The position numbers were made by a program, and so were the translations under genes. A DNA stretch of 64,000 bases from Acidobacteriota bacterium. Lineage in GTDB: Bacteria > Acidobacteriota > Blastocatellia > UBA7656. Each line of letters begins with the position of its first letter. Positions within the stretch are counted from its first letter, which is position 1. Location of the stretch: assembly GCA_038040445.1 (NCBI GenBank), contig JBBPIG010000018.1, positions 1 through 64,000 of the forward strand, in the 5' to 3' direction. Below are positions 35,301-44,161 of this stretch, piece after piece. The notes under the pieces were generated by a model, which was not told where the DNA came from, did not search any database, and saw only the letters and a program-made list of their open reading frames with translations.

Positions 35301-35828
35301 GTGGAGTCTTCCAACGTGAGCCGAGAATACGCAGGCGGCGAGTCTGATTACGCCGCTAACCAAACGAAGCAGGACGTCCCTCGCGCGCTCCGCCGCATCC
35401 TGCTCGGCATTTTCCTTTTAGGCCTTCTCGGCACGGGAACCGAGCTGGTTCTGCTTGATCACTTCGAGGACCGGCTACAACTGATTCCGCTCATTCTGCT
35501 GACGCTCGGGCTCGTCGTGGTTACGTGGCAGGTCATCCATCAAGGGCGCGCGAGCCTGAGGACGCTGCAGCTCTTGATGATACTGTTCGTGCTGGGCGGC
35601 CTTGCCGGACTAGTGTTTCACTATCGGGGCAGCATGGAGTTCCAGTTGGAGGTCAACCCCGATCTCAGTGGACTCGAGTTGTTCCTCAAGGCCATCAGGG
35701 CGAAAGCGCCGCCTGCGCTGGGGCCGGGCGCAATGATACACTTGGGACTCTTGGGTTTGGCTTATGCCTATCGCTACCCGGTGTCGGGCGCGCGACCCAG
35801 CGACAAAATAACGAATAGAGGAGATTGA
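35301..35828 (+). CDS. Membrane hypothetical protein, four helices
   Basis: 175 residues from GTG 35301 (a second GTG at 35316 is equally likely). Four hydrophobic segments at ~33-52, 60-80, 86-106 and 143-160. There is a short periplasmic stretch rich in charged residues before the last helix. It is not recognised. It ends 1 base before the HhH gene, so both belong to one transcript. Confidence 0.6.
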   Translation: MESSNVSREYAGGESDYAANQTKQDVPRALRRILLGIFLLGLLGTGTELVLLDHFEDRLQLIPLILLTLGLVVVTWQVIHQGRASLRTLQLLMILFVLGGLAGLVFHYRGSMEFQLEVNPDLSGLELFLKAIRAKAPPALGPGAMIHLGLLGLAYAYRYPVSGARPSDKITNRGD

Positions 35829-35829
35829 A

Positions 35830-36480
35830 ATGAACCGAAAGCGTGCGTTGCTGTTTGCGACCCTCGGGTCGATTGTCCTCGCGGTGAGCTTAAGCGTGAA
35901 CGTCGATGGCCAGGTCGGCAAGTCTCTTGGGCTGATCGACGCGAACGCTGCAACCGAGAAGGACCTGCTGGCGCTGCCCCACATGACTCCGGCCATTGTG
36001 AAAGGCATCATCGACAAGCGTCCGTTTATGAGCATCCTGGACCTGAACGCGTTCCTGCTCAGCCAATCGCTCACCGCGCAACAAGCGGCGGAGTTCTACG
36101 AGAAGGCATTCATTCACATCAATCTCAACACCGCCTCGCGCGAAGAAATTGTCTTGATACCCCGGGCCGGCAACCGGATGGCGCGTGAGTTCGCCGAGTA
36201 CCGGCCGTGGCGGAGCTTCGCGCAGTTCGACAAGGAGATCGGCAAGTATGTGGGCCCAGCGGAAACGGCGCGGCTGGCCCAGTACGGCTTTATTCCAATC
36301 AACCTGAACACAGCGAGCGACGAGGACATTCTGAGCATCCCGGGTCTCGGTCCGCGAATGCTGCGAGAGTTCAAGGAGTACCGCCCATACAAGTCGATCG
36401 AGCAGTTCCGCAAGGAGATTGGAAAATACGTCGGGGCGAAGGAAGTCGCGCGCTTCGAACGCTACGTGACGATACAGTGA
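35830..36480 (+). CDS. Secreted helix-hairpin-helix repeat protein (ComEA-like)
   Basis: 216 residues with a signal peptide (about 1-27). Three ComEA-type HhH units follow: LIDANAATEKDLLALPHMTP, INLNTASREEIVLIPRAG and INLNTASDEDILSIPGLGPR; the latter two are followed by the same ~35-residue EFxEYRPxxSxxQFxKEIGKYVG segment, evidence of internal duplication. ComEA proteins bind DNA in the periplasm during uptake. No other competence genes are nearby, so a role in DNA binding is inferred. GAGGAGATTGAA precedes the ATG. Confidence 0.8.
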   Translation: MNRKRALLFATLGSIVLAVSLSVNVDGQVGKSLGLIDANAATEKDLLALPHMTPAIVKGIIDKRPFMSILDLNAFLLSQSLTAQQAAEFYEKAFIHINLNTASREEIVLIPRAGNRMAREFAEYRPWRSFAQFDKEIGKYVGPAETARLAQYGFIPINLNTASDEDILSIPGLGPRMLREFKEYRPYKSIEQFRKEIGKYVGAKEVARFERYVTIQ

Positions 36481-36484
36481 TGCT

Positions 36485-37660
36485 TTGTCGTTCGATCCGG
36501 CAATAATTAGCGAAGCACCGGTGCGTAATCCATTTCCACATGAACCGACCATCCTATTCGTGGTCCCTGGAGATATTCAGCGGCAAACCGGGGGTTCTTT
36601 TTACGACAGAAAGCTTGCCGACAGCCTGACCGAACGGGGCTTTCGGGTGGAGATGGTAACGGTTCCCGACCTGCCTTATTTTGCCGGCCTTGTCGCGGGT
36701 CTGGCGATTGCTCCCCTCTTATTGCTACGGCTCGCAAGGCGGAAGTATGACGTTGTGATCGAGGATGGATGGGCTCACCCCACAACACTCCTGTTTAATG
36801 TTGCGTGTTGGCTCATCGGCAGGGTTCGGTTAGTCATCATCGTACATCAGGTCAGATGGCGCGCGGTGAAACCGCCCGTCGGATTCATTGTCCGAATGGT
36901 TGAGCGGGTTTCTTTGCGCTCGGCTCAACTGATTGTGACGGTGAGCCGCTTTATCAGCAGCGACGTTGAACGACTGGTCGGGAGCGGAGTGCCCGTTGTA
37001 CTCGCGTCTCCTGGCTCTGCGCCGATTTCGGGTGCAACGCGGGAACGAGGTGAGACCGGCGCCATACCGCTACGGCTCCTGTTCGTGGGGAACTGCGCCC
37101 GCCTCAAAGGGCTCGATCATTTGATCGGTGCGCTCGCGTTACTTCGGGACATTCCGCTCACGCTCGACCTGGTCGGAGACGTGAACGTTGAGCCGCGCTA
37201 TTACAAAAAGTTGGTGAAGCAGGTAAACGCTTTAGGTGTGAGCGAAAGAGTTATCTTTCACGGGGCAGTTGCTCACGAGGACCTGGGCCACTTTTATTCG
37301 CGGGCCGGCATATTCACTTTCCCTTCGCTGTATGAAGGTTTTGGCATTGTATTGGCCGAGGCGATGCACGCGGGCCTGGCCATCGTGGCAACTCGCACCG
37401 GGCCGGCAAATGAAATAGTTCGCGAAGGTGCGAATGCGCTAATTGTGCCGCCTGCGGATTCGGCGGCTCTCGCCGGCGCCATACGACGGCTCGCAACCAA
37501 CACTGTATTAAGAGAGGACTTCGGCCGCCGCAGCCGCGAGCTCGCCGGTTCGCTTCCTACGTGGGCACAGACCTGCGATACCATCTATGATCGGATCGAG
37601 ATTATGAGTCGAACGACTCGCGGTACGAAGCGAACGACGAAGTCCATTCCCACACGGTAA
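36485..37660 (+). CDS. Glycosyltransferase family 4 (GT-B fold)
   Basis: Up to 391 residues from TTG 36485; GTG 36521 gives an N-terminus closer to the family (RNPFPHEPTILFVVPGD). The N-terminal domain has GGSFYDRKLADSL, and the C-terminal nucleotide-sugar domain has LLFVGNCARLKGLDHLIGAL and the FPSLYEGFGIVLAEAMHAGL Glu-x7-Glu motif. It probably transfers a sugar to a lipid or small molecule. Its last ~18 codons (from about SRTTRGTKR) are read from the antisense strand of a PTPS fragment, so the natural C-terminus has been replaced. Confidence 0.85.
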   Translation: MSFDPAIISEAPVRNPFPHEPTILFVVPGDIQRQTGGSFYDRKLADSLTERGFRVEMVTVPDLPYFAGLVAGLAIAPLLLLRLARRKYDVVIEDGWAHPTTLLFNVACWLIGRVRLVIIVHQVRWRAVKPPVGFIVRMVERVSLRSAQLIVTVSRFISSDVERLVGSGVPVVLASPGSAPISGATRERGETGAIPLRLLFVGNCARLKGLDHLIGALALLRDIPLTLDLVGDVNVEPRYYKKLVKQVNALGVSERVIFHGAVAHEDLGHFYSRAGIFTFPSLYEGFGIVLAEAMHAGLAIVATRTGPANEIVREGANALIVPPADSAALAGAIRRLATNTVLREDFGRRSRELAGSLPTWAQTCDTIYDRIEIMSRTTRGTKRTTKSIPTR

Positions 37661-37740
37661 CCTTGAGTCCTTCGAGTCCTCCGGCCCGCACGACTGGAGC
37701 CAGATGCTTAACGATGTACCGCGCCCCAGCCTCGGCATCA
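37606..37740 (-). pseudogene. Duplicated 3' fragment of the PTPS/QueD gene
   Basis: Read on the minus strand, this stretch encodes ARYIVKHLAPVVRAGGLEGL followed by KVTVWEWTSSFASYRESF, which matches the C-terminal ~40 residues of the PTPS protein at 38548-38934 at about 80 % identity. The N-terminal two thirds, including the zinc His residues, are absent. The copy lies on the other side of the toxin-antitoxin module, so the module is bracketed by direct repeats of ~130 bases. Confidence 0.85.
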
Positions 37741-37931
37741 GATTTCCAAGCTGGCGACTCTTTGCCTCCCGCCTTGATTAGGCAGGACACTTGATTAGAT
37801 AGCGGCCTATCGAATAAATAAGCTTTCTCAGGCATCGTTAACTCTGCGCTGAGAGACCTTGTACTCATCCAAATTCTGATCTATATTTGGAGCTGAATTC
37901 GAGTTTGATCTTCAAGGATGGTTTTGCAACA

Positions 37932-38234
37932 ATGCGCGACGTCAACGTATCGGAAGGGATCGTACCTCTCGGCGAGTTCAAGGCTCGAGCATCCAAGATC
38001 ATCGGAGAGCTAGCTGACAGCAAAGAGCCTCTGGTAATCACTCAAAATGGCAGACCTGCTGCGGTCTTAATGTCTCCAGCCGCGTTTCAAGAGTTGCGCG
38101 AGCGCTACGAGTTCCTCGAGGCCGTAGCCCAAGGCGTCGCCGACACCGAAGCCGGGCGCGTCGTGGATCATAAGAAGGTCCGCCGATGGCTCGATAGCTG
38201 GGGCGCGGATCGAGAGAAGGATGCGCCGAAATGA
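37932..38234 (+). CDS. Phd/YefM family antitoxin
   Basis: 100 residues from ATG 37932. The N-terminal YefM/Phd dimerisation and DNA-binding fold is plain: VPLGEFKARASKIIGELADS, then EPLVITQNGRPAAVLMSPAAF. The C-terminal acidic and then mixed-charge helix binds the toxin. It overlaps the toxin start by 4 bases (ATGA). The pair probably represses itself. Confidence 0.9.
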   Translation: MRDVNVSEGIVPLGEFKARASKIIGELADSKEPLVITQNGRPAAVLMSPAAFQELRERYEFLEAVAQGVADTEAGRVVDHKKVRRWLDSWGADREKDAPK

Positions 38235-38512
38235 AACCGGTTTGGGCGCGAGCAGCAATCCGGGACCTGATTCACGCGCGAGAATACATCGGTCTTGAAA
38301 ATCAAGACGCCGCCCGCGAGATCGCTTCGCGCATCGTGGACGCGACTGAACGCGTCATTCAGTTCCCCGAGGCCGGCCGCCAAGGAAGAGTCAACGGAAC
38401 TCGCGAACTAGTTGTATCAGGCACGCAATACCTGATTGTCTATCGCTTGAAAAAGAACGCTGTTCATTTCCTCAGGGTGCTTCACGGGCGCCAGAAATGG
38501 CCGTCCGCTTAA
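38231..38512 (+). CDS. ParE/RelE superfamily toxin
   Basis: 93 residues, overlapping the antitoxin stop. The opening WARAAIRDLIHAREYI with a helix pair, the middle FPEAGRQGRV and the end YLIVYRL...FLRVLHGRQKWP are the ParE/RelE toxin pattern. ParE-type toxins poison gyrase, RelE-type cut mRNA; the FPEAGRQGR motif favours ParE. The pair was inserted within, or gave rise to, the PTPS partial duplication. Confidence 0.88.
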   Translation: MKPVWARAAIRDLIHAREYIGLENQDAAREIASRIVDATERVIQFPEAGRQGRVNGTRELVVSGTQYLIVYRLKKNAVHFLRVLHGRQKWPSA

Positions 38513-38547
38513 ACCCGCGACTCTCCAAGTCCTTTGGCCGTTCTTCT

Positions 38548-38934
38548 CTAAGTCTCGAACGACTCGCGGTACGAAGCGAACGACGAACTCGATTCCCACA
38601 CGGTAACCTTTAGTCCTTCGATACCGGCCGTCCGAAGGACCGGAGCCAGCTTCTTGAAAATGTACCGGGCGACGACCTCGGCCGTGGTGTTCATCCCTGC
38701 AAGCTCCGCAACCTCGTTCAGATTGCGATAGTGGAGAGGCTCCAGCACCGAGATCAACTCAGCGCGAAGCCGCCCGATATCATAGAACGTTCCGGTTGAG
38801 TCAATCTCGCTGGCTTCGGCGCTGACCTCGACTCGGTAGGTGTGCCCGTGAAGACGTGTCGCCGGACCGAAGTCGCCGTTTAGCGAATGTGCGGATTCAA
38901 ACTCGCCCACAATACCTATCTCAAATTTCTGCAT
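38548..38934 (-). CDS. 6-pyruvoyl-tetrahydropterin synthase / QueD family protein
   Basis: 128 residues. The zinc site is visible: FESAHSL (first His) and RLHGHTYRVEV (two His). The catalytic region near Cys is altered: I see no Cys in the N-terminal 30 residues, so the exact reaction (pyruvoyl-tetrahydropterin or carboxy-tetrahydropterin synthase) is open. The C-terminal WESSSSFASYRESFET is the piece duplicated at 37606-37740. The stop of the MDR gene lies 18 bases upstream, so both are one operon. Confidence 0.85.
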   Translation of the reverse strand: MQKFEIGIVGEFESAHSLNGDFGPATRLHGHTYRVEVSAEASEIDSTGTFYDIGRLRAELISVLEPLHYRNLNEVAELAGMNTTAEVVARYIFKKLAPVLRTAGIEGLKVTVWESSSSFASYRESFET

Positions 38935-38952
38935 AGAGCCTCACGGAATGCC

Positions 38953-39999
38953 TTAGTGCCTCTCGTAATCTAAAACAACCTGTATGACCTCGGCGGGCTG
39001 CTCGTCGATCAGATGATAAGCCTCGGCCGCGCGATCGAACGGCAGCACGTGGCTGATCAACTCGTCGAGTGACAACTCACTCAGGTATCCGACGGCGAGC
39101 TCTCGCCGGCGCGAAATGGTCCACCTCGGTGTGAGCGACGGATCAAGATTGGAGACCTGGGAGCTTTTCAGCGTCAGCCGCTTTCGATGAAAATCGCTGC
39201 CCAAAGCCAGGTCCGCTCGCTTCGTGCCGTACCACGAGACCACCACAACGCGACCTTCGGCAGCCGCGACCTTGACGGCCTCATCCAGAGCACGCGGTTG
39301 CCCGCTCGCCTCGATCACCACATCGGCTCCCGTTCCTCCGGTCAAGGCGGACACGCGCTCGGGAAGGCTTTCCGCTGAGGGGTCAACAACCAGATCAGCG
39401 CCGGCTGATCGCGACAACCGCCGGCGTTTCTCGTATAAGTCACTGGTTACCACCAGGCTCGCCCCCGCTCTGCGCGCCAGGTGGGTTATCAGCAAACCAA
39501 CAACTCCCTGACCGATCACGACAACCCTTTCGCCCAAACGAGGCGCAGCGTCCAGCAAAGCATTCACGGCGGTCTCGAGATTGGCAGCAAAGATGCCGAT
39601 GCGCGGATCAAGTTCCCGCGGAAGCCCGATCAAGACCGTCGCGGGAACTGTATAGCACGTTTCGTGCGGGTTGAATGCGAAGACCAGGTCGCCCTCGGCC
39701 CGTTCGGTGACGCCGCTCCCGACGTCGATGACTCGACCAACACTTGCGTAGCCGTACTTGACCGGAAAGCTGAAGCTGCCTTGAAGCGTAGGAAGAGTTG
39801 AATCGAGCGAGAGTTCCGGCGGAACTTCCCCGCGATAGACCATCATCTCGCTGCCGTGGCTGATGCCGGAGAAGAGCGCCTCGATGCGGACTTCGCCTGG
39901 ACCCGGTGGCCTCGCGCTTGAGGTACGCAGCTCCACGATTCCTGGCGATGTGAACCAGACCGAGACCGCCGGACACTCTTGATCGAATTCCGAAGACAT
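38953..39999 (-). CDS. Zinc-type/MDR superfamily alcohol dehydrogenase-like protein
   Basis: 348 residues from ATG 39999 (AGGAGGAG upstream). The catalytic-domain half begins VWFTSPGIVELRTS and contains GISHGSEMMVYRG. The Rossmann half has VVVIGQGVVGLLITHLA. Several usual zinc-ligand Cys are not evident, so this is the MDR subgroup lacking the structural zinc, and possibly the catalytic one. It oxidises or reduces an alcohol or aldehyde with NAD(P). The dehydrogenase-PTPS pair next to a GT4 gene recurs in other bacteria, but its product is not known to me. Confidence 0.85.
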   Translation of the reverse strand: MSSEFDQECPAVSVWFTSPGIVELRTSSARPPGPGEVRIEALFSGISHGSEMMVYRGEVPPELSLDSTLPTLQGSFSFPVKYGYASVGRVIDVGSGVTERAEGDLVFAFNPHETCYTVPATVLIGLPRELDPRIGIFAANLETAVNALLDAAPRLGERVVVIGQGVVGLLITHLARRAGASLVVTSDLYEKRRRLSRSAGADLVVDPSAESLPERVSALTGGTGADVVIEASGQPRALDEAVKVAAAEGRVVVVSWYGTKRADLALGSDFHRKRLTLKSSQVSNLDPSLTPRWTISRRRELAVGYLSELSLDELISHVLPFDRAAEAYHLIDEQPAEVIQVVLDYERH

Positions 40000-40429
40000 T
40001 GCGACTCCTCCTGAGGAGATGGTTTTTGCTAGCCGACCTGGCACGACGTATGAAAGTAATTCACCAACGCCCGAAAATGATGAAAAAAGTACACTGTTTC
40101 TCGATCGTTTTCCTCAACGAGTTTTAGTCAACTCCCTGAAGTGGTTAGCTTAACTCGCTTTTTGAATCGCTGCACGGTGGTTGCACGCTATTTCAGCGGA
40201 TGATCCGGTTCCAAATCAATCTAGTTGCTCTGAGTTCGCCCCCTGTGCGCTGCCGGGGTAACGCCGAATCGTGGGATCTCGGCTTAGCCCCGGCGTGTGC
40301 GGCAATACTCGAACCGAATCTCTATCCATTCTTTGATAGGCCGACCTGGCTTTATTCTCCAGTGAAGAGGACGGTCTCCAATTCAAACGAAATCAATTTC
40401 AGCCCAGTTGCGGGCTGCAGGAGGATACT
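40000..40429. promoter_or_regulatory. Intergenic region with a strong hairpin upstream of the OmpA-family gene
   Basis: This 430-base divergent spacer separates the MDR gene and the OmpA-family gene. At 40252-40294 a GCCGGGG...GCCGA / TCGGC...CCCCGGC stem (16 positions with one slip) closes an 11-base loop. There is no following T-run, so it is more likely a regulatory or stabilising hairpin than a terminator. A good ribosome site (AGGAGG) is at 40420-40425. No other gene is seen. Confidence 0.5.
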
Positions 40430-41446
40430 ATGAAAAAACTGTCGAAGCTCAGTCCCCTCGTGGTGTTATTCATAGCGTTAGCCGTACCGGTTGCCGCTCA
40501 GCAGAACTCCGGTTCAAGCCGCGGCACTACGCAGGTCGCGTCCGGTGCGAAGATGAAGGTAAAAGGCATGATCCTCAAGCGCGAGGCCCAGGGTTTTAGA
40601 CTGCGCGACATGGCGGGATCCGAGTTGATCGTGCGCCTTGCCGGCAACGCCAAGATAGAAGAGAAGAAGGGCAACCCGTTCCGCGGCAGCAAGAAGTTTA
40701 GTGAGGCCCAGTTGGTCCGCGGTCTTTATGTCGAGGTCGAAGGACGCGGAGACTCCTCGGGCGCTCTGGTCGCCGACAAGATCAAGCTCTCCGATAACGA
40801 TCTTAGAGTTGCTCTCGCGGTAGATTCGACGGTGGCGCCAGTTGAAAACCGGCTTGGCGAGGCTGAGGAACGCGTCGCCCGAACCGAGCAGAATGCCCAG
40901 CGGCTCTCGGGTCAGCTTGACGAGTTGACTCAGGTTGCCAATCTCGCGAAGGGCGGAGCGGCAGCGGCCCAGGAAACAGCAGAAGTCGCTGTCGACGGCG
41001 TCAACAGGACTAACGATCGCATCTCGTCTCTGGATGACTATGAAGTGCGAAAGAGCGAAAGCATTAGCTTCAAAGTCGGCAGCGCAGTGCTGTCACCCGA
41101 AGCCAAGTCCATACTCGACGCCATCGCGACTCAGGCAAAGACCGAGAAGGGATTCGTGATCGAGGTGCGCGGTTTCGCTTCAGCGGATGGCGCCGAAAAC
41201 TCAAATCGTGTTCTTAGCCAGCGACGAGCCGAGGCGGTCTTGCACTACCTTGCGGAAAATCACAACATTCCGCTGCGCAGGATAGTACTGCCGTTCGGAT
41301 ATGGCGAGGCCATGCCGGTCGCCGATAATTCCACTCGCGACGGGCGCAAACAGAATCGGCGCGTCGAGATTTCGATTCTGGTCAGCAAGGGTTTGACGAA
41401 CCCGGTGAACGTCAATCGCTCTGTGAGCACGACCCGCGAGCGGTAG
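40430..41446 (+). CDS. OmpA-family outer membrane protein with DUF5666-like domain
   Basis: 338 residues. A signal peptide (about 1-24, ending VAAQ) leads to a DUF5666-like beta domain (about 40-120), a helical segment (about 138-200, typical coiled coil), and an OmpA peptidoglycan-binding domain (about 210-320) with EVRGFASADGAENSNRVLSQ RRAEAV-type motifs and NRRVEI. It anchors the outer membrane to the wall. Confidence 0.88.
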   Translation: MKKLSKLSPLVVLFIALAVPVAAQQNSGSSRGTTQVASGAKMKVKGMILKREAQGFRLRDMAGSELIVRLAGNAKIEEKKGNPFRGSKKFSEAQLVRGLYVEVEGRGDSSGALVADKIKLSDNDLRVALAVDSTVAPVENRLGEAEERVARTEQNAQRLSGQLDELTQVANLAKGGAAAAQETAEVAVDGVNRTNDRISSLDDYEVRKSESISFKVGSAVLSPEAKSILDAIATQAKTEKGFVIEVRGFASADGAENSNRVLSQRRAEAVLHYLAENHNIPLRRIVLPFGYGEAMPVADNSTRDGRKQNRRVEISILVSKGLTNPVNVNRSVSTTRER

Positions 41447-41468
41447 CACCCACGATGCGTAGAGAGAA

Positions 41469-41517
41469 GAGGCGTGACCCTGAATGCGGAGCGGCCTTCG
41501 AGTTCAGGTCACGCCTC
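41469..41517 (+). terminator. Candidate hairpin terminator after the OmpA-family gene
   Basis: GAGGCGTGACCCTGAA (41469-41484) pairs with TTCAGGTCACGCCTC (41503-41517), 15 pairs with one bulged base and an 18-base loop. It begins 23 bases after the stop. There is no T-run, so it would need Rho or act only as a 3' stabiliser. Confidence 0.5.
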
Positions 41518-41639
41518 AATGACGTTCGACAAGTCCAGTTTGTCGCCTCGGTCCGCTGCCCGCTGAGACCGCGACACACCGAAGTTTGCCGGACGCCTCG
41601 ATTCGATTTTGAGTCTGACTGTCATCAGAGGAGTGGGAC

Positions 41640-42650
41640 TTGCCTCTATCATTGTTATTCACAACTATGGCACTGTTGGCGAGCCTGGCTATGCCAATGC
41701 CAATGGCCGTGCTCATGTCCAGCGATCGGATGATCGCCGCCCAGTCGCCGCCTCAGACTAGCCCCGCGCAGAAACCGCCACAAGATCAGGACGAAGCCAT
41801 TCGTTTGACGTCCCGACTGGTCGCCGTGCCGCTGTCGGCGTCGGACGCTACCGGGAAACCAGTCCGCGATCTCAGTGTTCAGGATTTTGTGATCGAGGAA
41901 GCCGGGCGACCGCAAACCCTCATCTCGTTGGGGGAACCGGGAAAGGTGCCTACCGAAATCGCCCTCCTTTTCGACATCTCAGGCAGCACTCACGGGCAGT
42001 TCACCTTCGAGCAACAAGCGGCAGTCCGCTTCATCAAACAAGTGCTCAAACCGGCCGATGCGGTGTCCGTGTTTTCGATTGGTACCAGGCCAAAGCTGAT
42101 AAAAGCGCGCACCACAAGCGGTGAAGAGGCTACGAGCGGTCTGATGTCCATCGAGCCCCTGAAGGAACCTACGGCCTTCTTCGATACGGTGGTCGAGGCG
42201 GCGCTCTACCTCGGCAAGACCGCCGAAGCCGGCAGCAGGCGCGTGATTGTTGTTATCTCCGATGGTGAAGAAAACTATAGCGAGCGTTATAAGCTCGCCG
42301 ATGCGCTCCGAGAATTGCAAAAGAATGATTGCCTCTTCTATTCGATCAACCCGAGCGGGTCTGCGTTGAGCCTGAATCAGGTGAGCGTGAGAGGCCAGAG
42401 CTTTATGGAATCAATGTCAGCGCAAACCGGCGGGAAGGCATTCGTTCCCGCAAAGATTACCGATCTCGAAGCGGTGTTCCATCAAATCGCAGAGGAGCTT
42501 CAGGCTCAATACTTGTTGGGGTACTACTCGACCGATGAGCGGGCGGATGGAGGATTCAGGCCGATCACCGTGCGCGCGCCAAAGCGCCCGGAGCTGCGCG
42601 TACGTGCTCGCCAGGGATACTACGCGCCGGGTTCTACCCCGAAGCCCTAA
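41640..42650 (+). CDS. VWFA-related acidobacterial-type secreted protein
   Basis: 336 residues from TTG 41640 (GAGGAGTGGGAC upstream). A signal or anchor occupies the first ~28 residues. A von Willebrand A domain follows with the MIDAS DISGSTHG (~109) and a later DGEEN. The C-terminal YLLGYYSTDER...GYYAPG end is the mark of the VWFA-related family abundant in acidobacteria. It probably binds a ligand through a metal. Confidence 0.87.
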   Translation: MPLSLLFTTMALLASLAMPMPMAVLMSSDRMIAAQSPPQTSPAQKPPQDQDEAIRLTSRLVAVPLSASDATGKPVRDLSVQDFVIEEAGRPQTLISLGEPGKVPTEIALLFDISGSTHGQFTFEQQAAVRFIKQVLKPADAVSVFSIGTRPKLIKARTTSGEEATSGLMSIEPLKEPTAFFDTVVEAALYLGKTAEAGSRRVIVVISDGEENYSERYKLADALRELQKNDCLFYSINPSGSALSLNQVSVRGQSFMESMSAQTGGKAFVPAKITDLEAVFHQIAEELQAQYLLGYYSTDERADGGFRPITVRAPKRPELRVRARQGYYAPGSTPKP

Positions 42651-42961
42651 ATGAGCGAGTCAACATTTCAGTCTGTGAGATGACGCTCAGATCACGAGCG
42701 CCCGCGTGTTCCGCCTGGCAGACTGCTTACCAATCTATCGCCACTACGGCACGAGGACACAAAGGAACACAAAGCCTGACTTGGTGTAGCTTCGTGTTTT
42801 TGTGTCTTAGTGGCGAGACCCTTTTTCAGCAGCCTGCATCCTGTGTTTCGACGAACGCCTTAACTCAATCTGACTTTACAATCGCCCTCGAATAGCGTTA
42901 AGTTCGCATCCCGCGTTGAGACAGCTTCACTCAATGACGCCGAAGCAAAAAGGACCAGACA
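42651..42961. repeat. Intergenic region with inverted CACAAAG repeat
   Basis: A 311-base space with no gene. An imperfect inverted pair lies at 42740-42775 and 42789-42814 (GCCACTA...GACACAAAG against the complement of GTGTCTTAGTGGC), of the same type as 29191-29270. GGAGTGGG-like ribosome sites are absent until 42950. Confidence 0.6.
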
Positions 42962-44110
42962 ATGAGACGAATATTGATCACCGCAGTCATCGCCCTGACG
43001 TTCCTTGCGAGCGTTGCCGTTGGACAAAAGCCGGCTCCGTCCTCGGCCTATTATCCACCGGCCGGGGATAACTGGGAGCGCCGGACCGCCGCTGAAGCCG
43101 GGTTTGACGCCGCGCTGCTCGATGAGGCAGTCGCGTTCGCGAAGACCCAGGAGACAAAGCAGCCTCGCGACTTCTCGACTCAGATCCAGACCTTCGGCGC
43201 ATTGCTCGGGCCGCTGCCCAAGGAGCGCGGCGAAACCAATGGAATCATTCTTCGCAACGGCTACATTGTCGCCGAGTGGGGCGACACCCGGCGGATCGAT
43301 CCCACCTACAGCGCCGCCAAGAGCTTTCTGTCCACGGTGCTCGGGCTGACGATCGATCGCGGGATGATCAAGAGCGTCGACGATCCGGTTCGCGCTTACA
43401 TAAAAGACGGCGGCTACGACTCGCTCCATAACTCGAAGATCACCTGGCGGCATCACGCGAACCAGACGAGTGAATGGGAGGGCACGATGTTTGGCAAGTC
43501 ACACGACTTCATCGGCGTCGAGCAGTTTGGCAGGGGACGCCGCGAGCCTCGCGAGTTGAAAGGGCCCGGCGAGTTCTATGAATACAACGACGTGCGCATC
43601 AATCGCTTCTCGCTCTCGCTGCTCACGCTCTGGAAGCGGCCGCTGCCTGAAGTGATCAAACAATACGTGATGGATCCGATTGGGGCTTCAACCACCTGGC
43701 AGTATCACGGCTACAACAACTCCGACGTGATGATCGACGGCAAGAAGATGACCTCGGTGAGCGGCGGCACGCGTTGGGGCGGCGGCCTGTGGATCAGCAC
43801 TCGCGATGAAGCTCGCTTCGGCTACCTGTTCCTGCGGCGCGGCAAATGGGGCGAGAAACAGATCGTTTCTGAGAAGTGGGTTCGGATGGCGATAACGCCG
43901 GGACCCCTCGGGCCGGACTATGGATTCTTGTGGTGGCTGAACACACAAAAGAGACAGTGGCCGTCAGCGCCCGCTTCGAGCTTTGCGGCGATCGGCAACG
44001 GTACGAATACAATTTGGATCGACCCCGAGCACGATCTGGTTGTGGTCTGGCGCTGGCACCAGGCAAACGGCAACGAGCTCTTCAGACGCATCCTCGCCGC
44101 AATCAAGTAG
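42962..44110 (+). CDS. Serine hydrolase, class C beta-lactamase-like (secreted)
   Basis: 382 residues with a signal peptide (about 1-20, ending AVGQ). The nucleophile motif is YSAAKS (S-x-x-K, Ser ~119), the second element is EYND (Tyr-x-Asn-like) and the later GGG segment follows TRWGGGLW. This matches the AmpC/serine-hydrolase (DUF/esterase) family, which includes esterases and peptidases as well as true lactamases. Loss of a strict YxN fits an esterase-type member. Confidence 0.85.
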   Translation: MRRILITAVIALTFLASVAVGQKPAPSSAYYPPAGDNWERRTAAEAGFDAALLDEAVAFAKTQETKQPRDFSTQIQTFGALLGPLPKERGETNGIILRNGYIVAEWGDTRRIDPTYSAAKSFLSTVLGLTIDRGMIKSVDDPVRAYIKDGGYDSLHNSKITWRHHANQTSEWEGTMFGKSHDFIGVEQFGRGRREPRELKGPGEFYEYNDVRINRFSLSLLTLWKRPLPEVIKQYVMDPIGASTTWQYHGYNNSDVMIDGKKMTSVSGGTRWGGGLWISTRDEARFGYLFLRRGKWGEKQIVSEKWVRMAITPGPLGPDYGFLWWLNTQKRQWPSAPASSFAAIGNGTNTIWIDPEHDLVVVWRWHQANGNELFRRILAAIK

Positions 44111-44161
44111 GACCAAAACTAGACAGACGCGTTCGTAGTTCGGCCTTTAGGCGGAAAGTTC

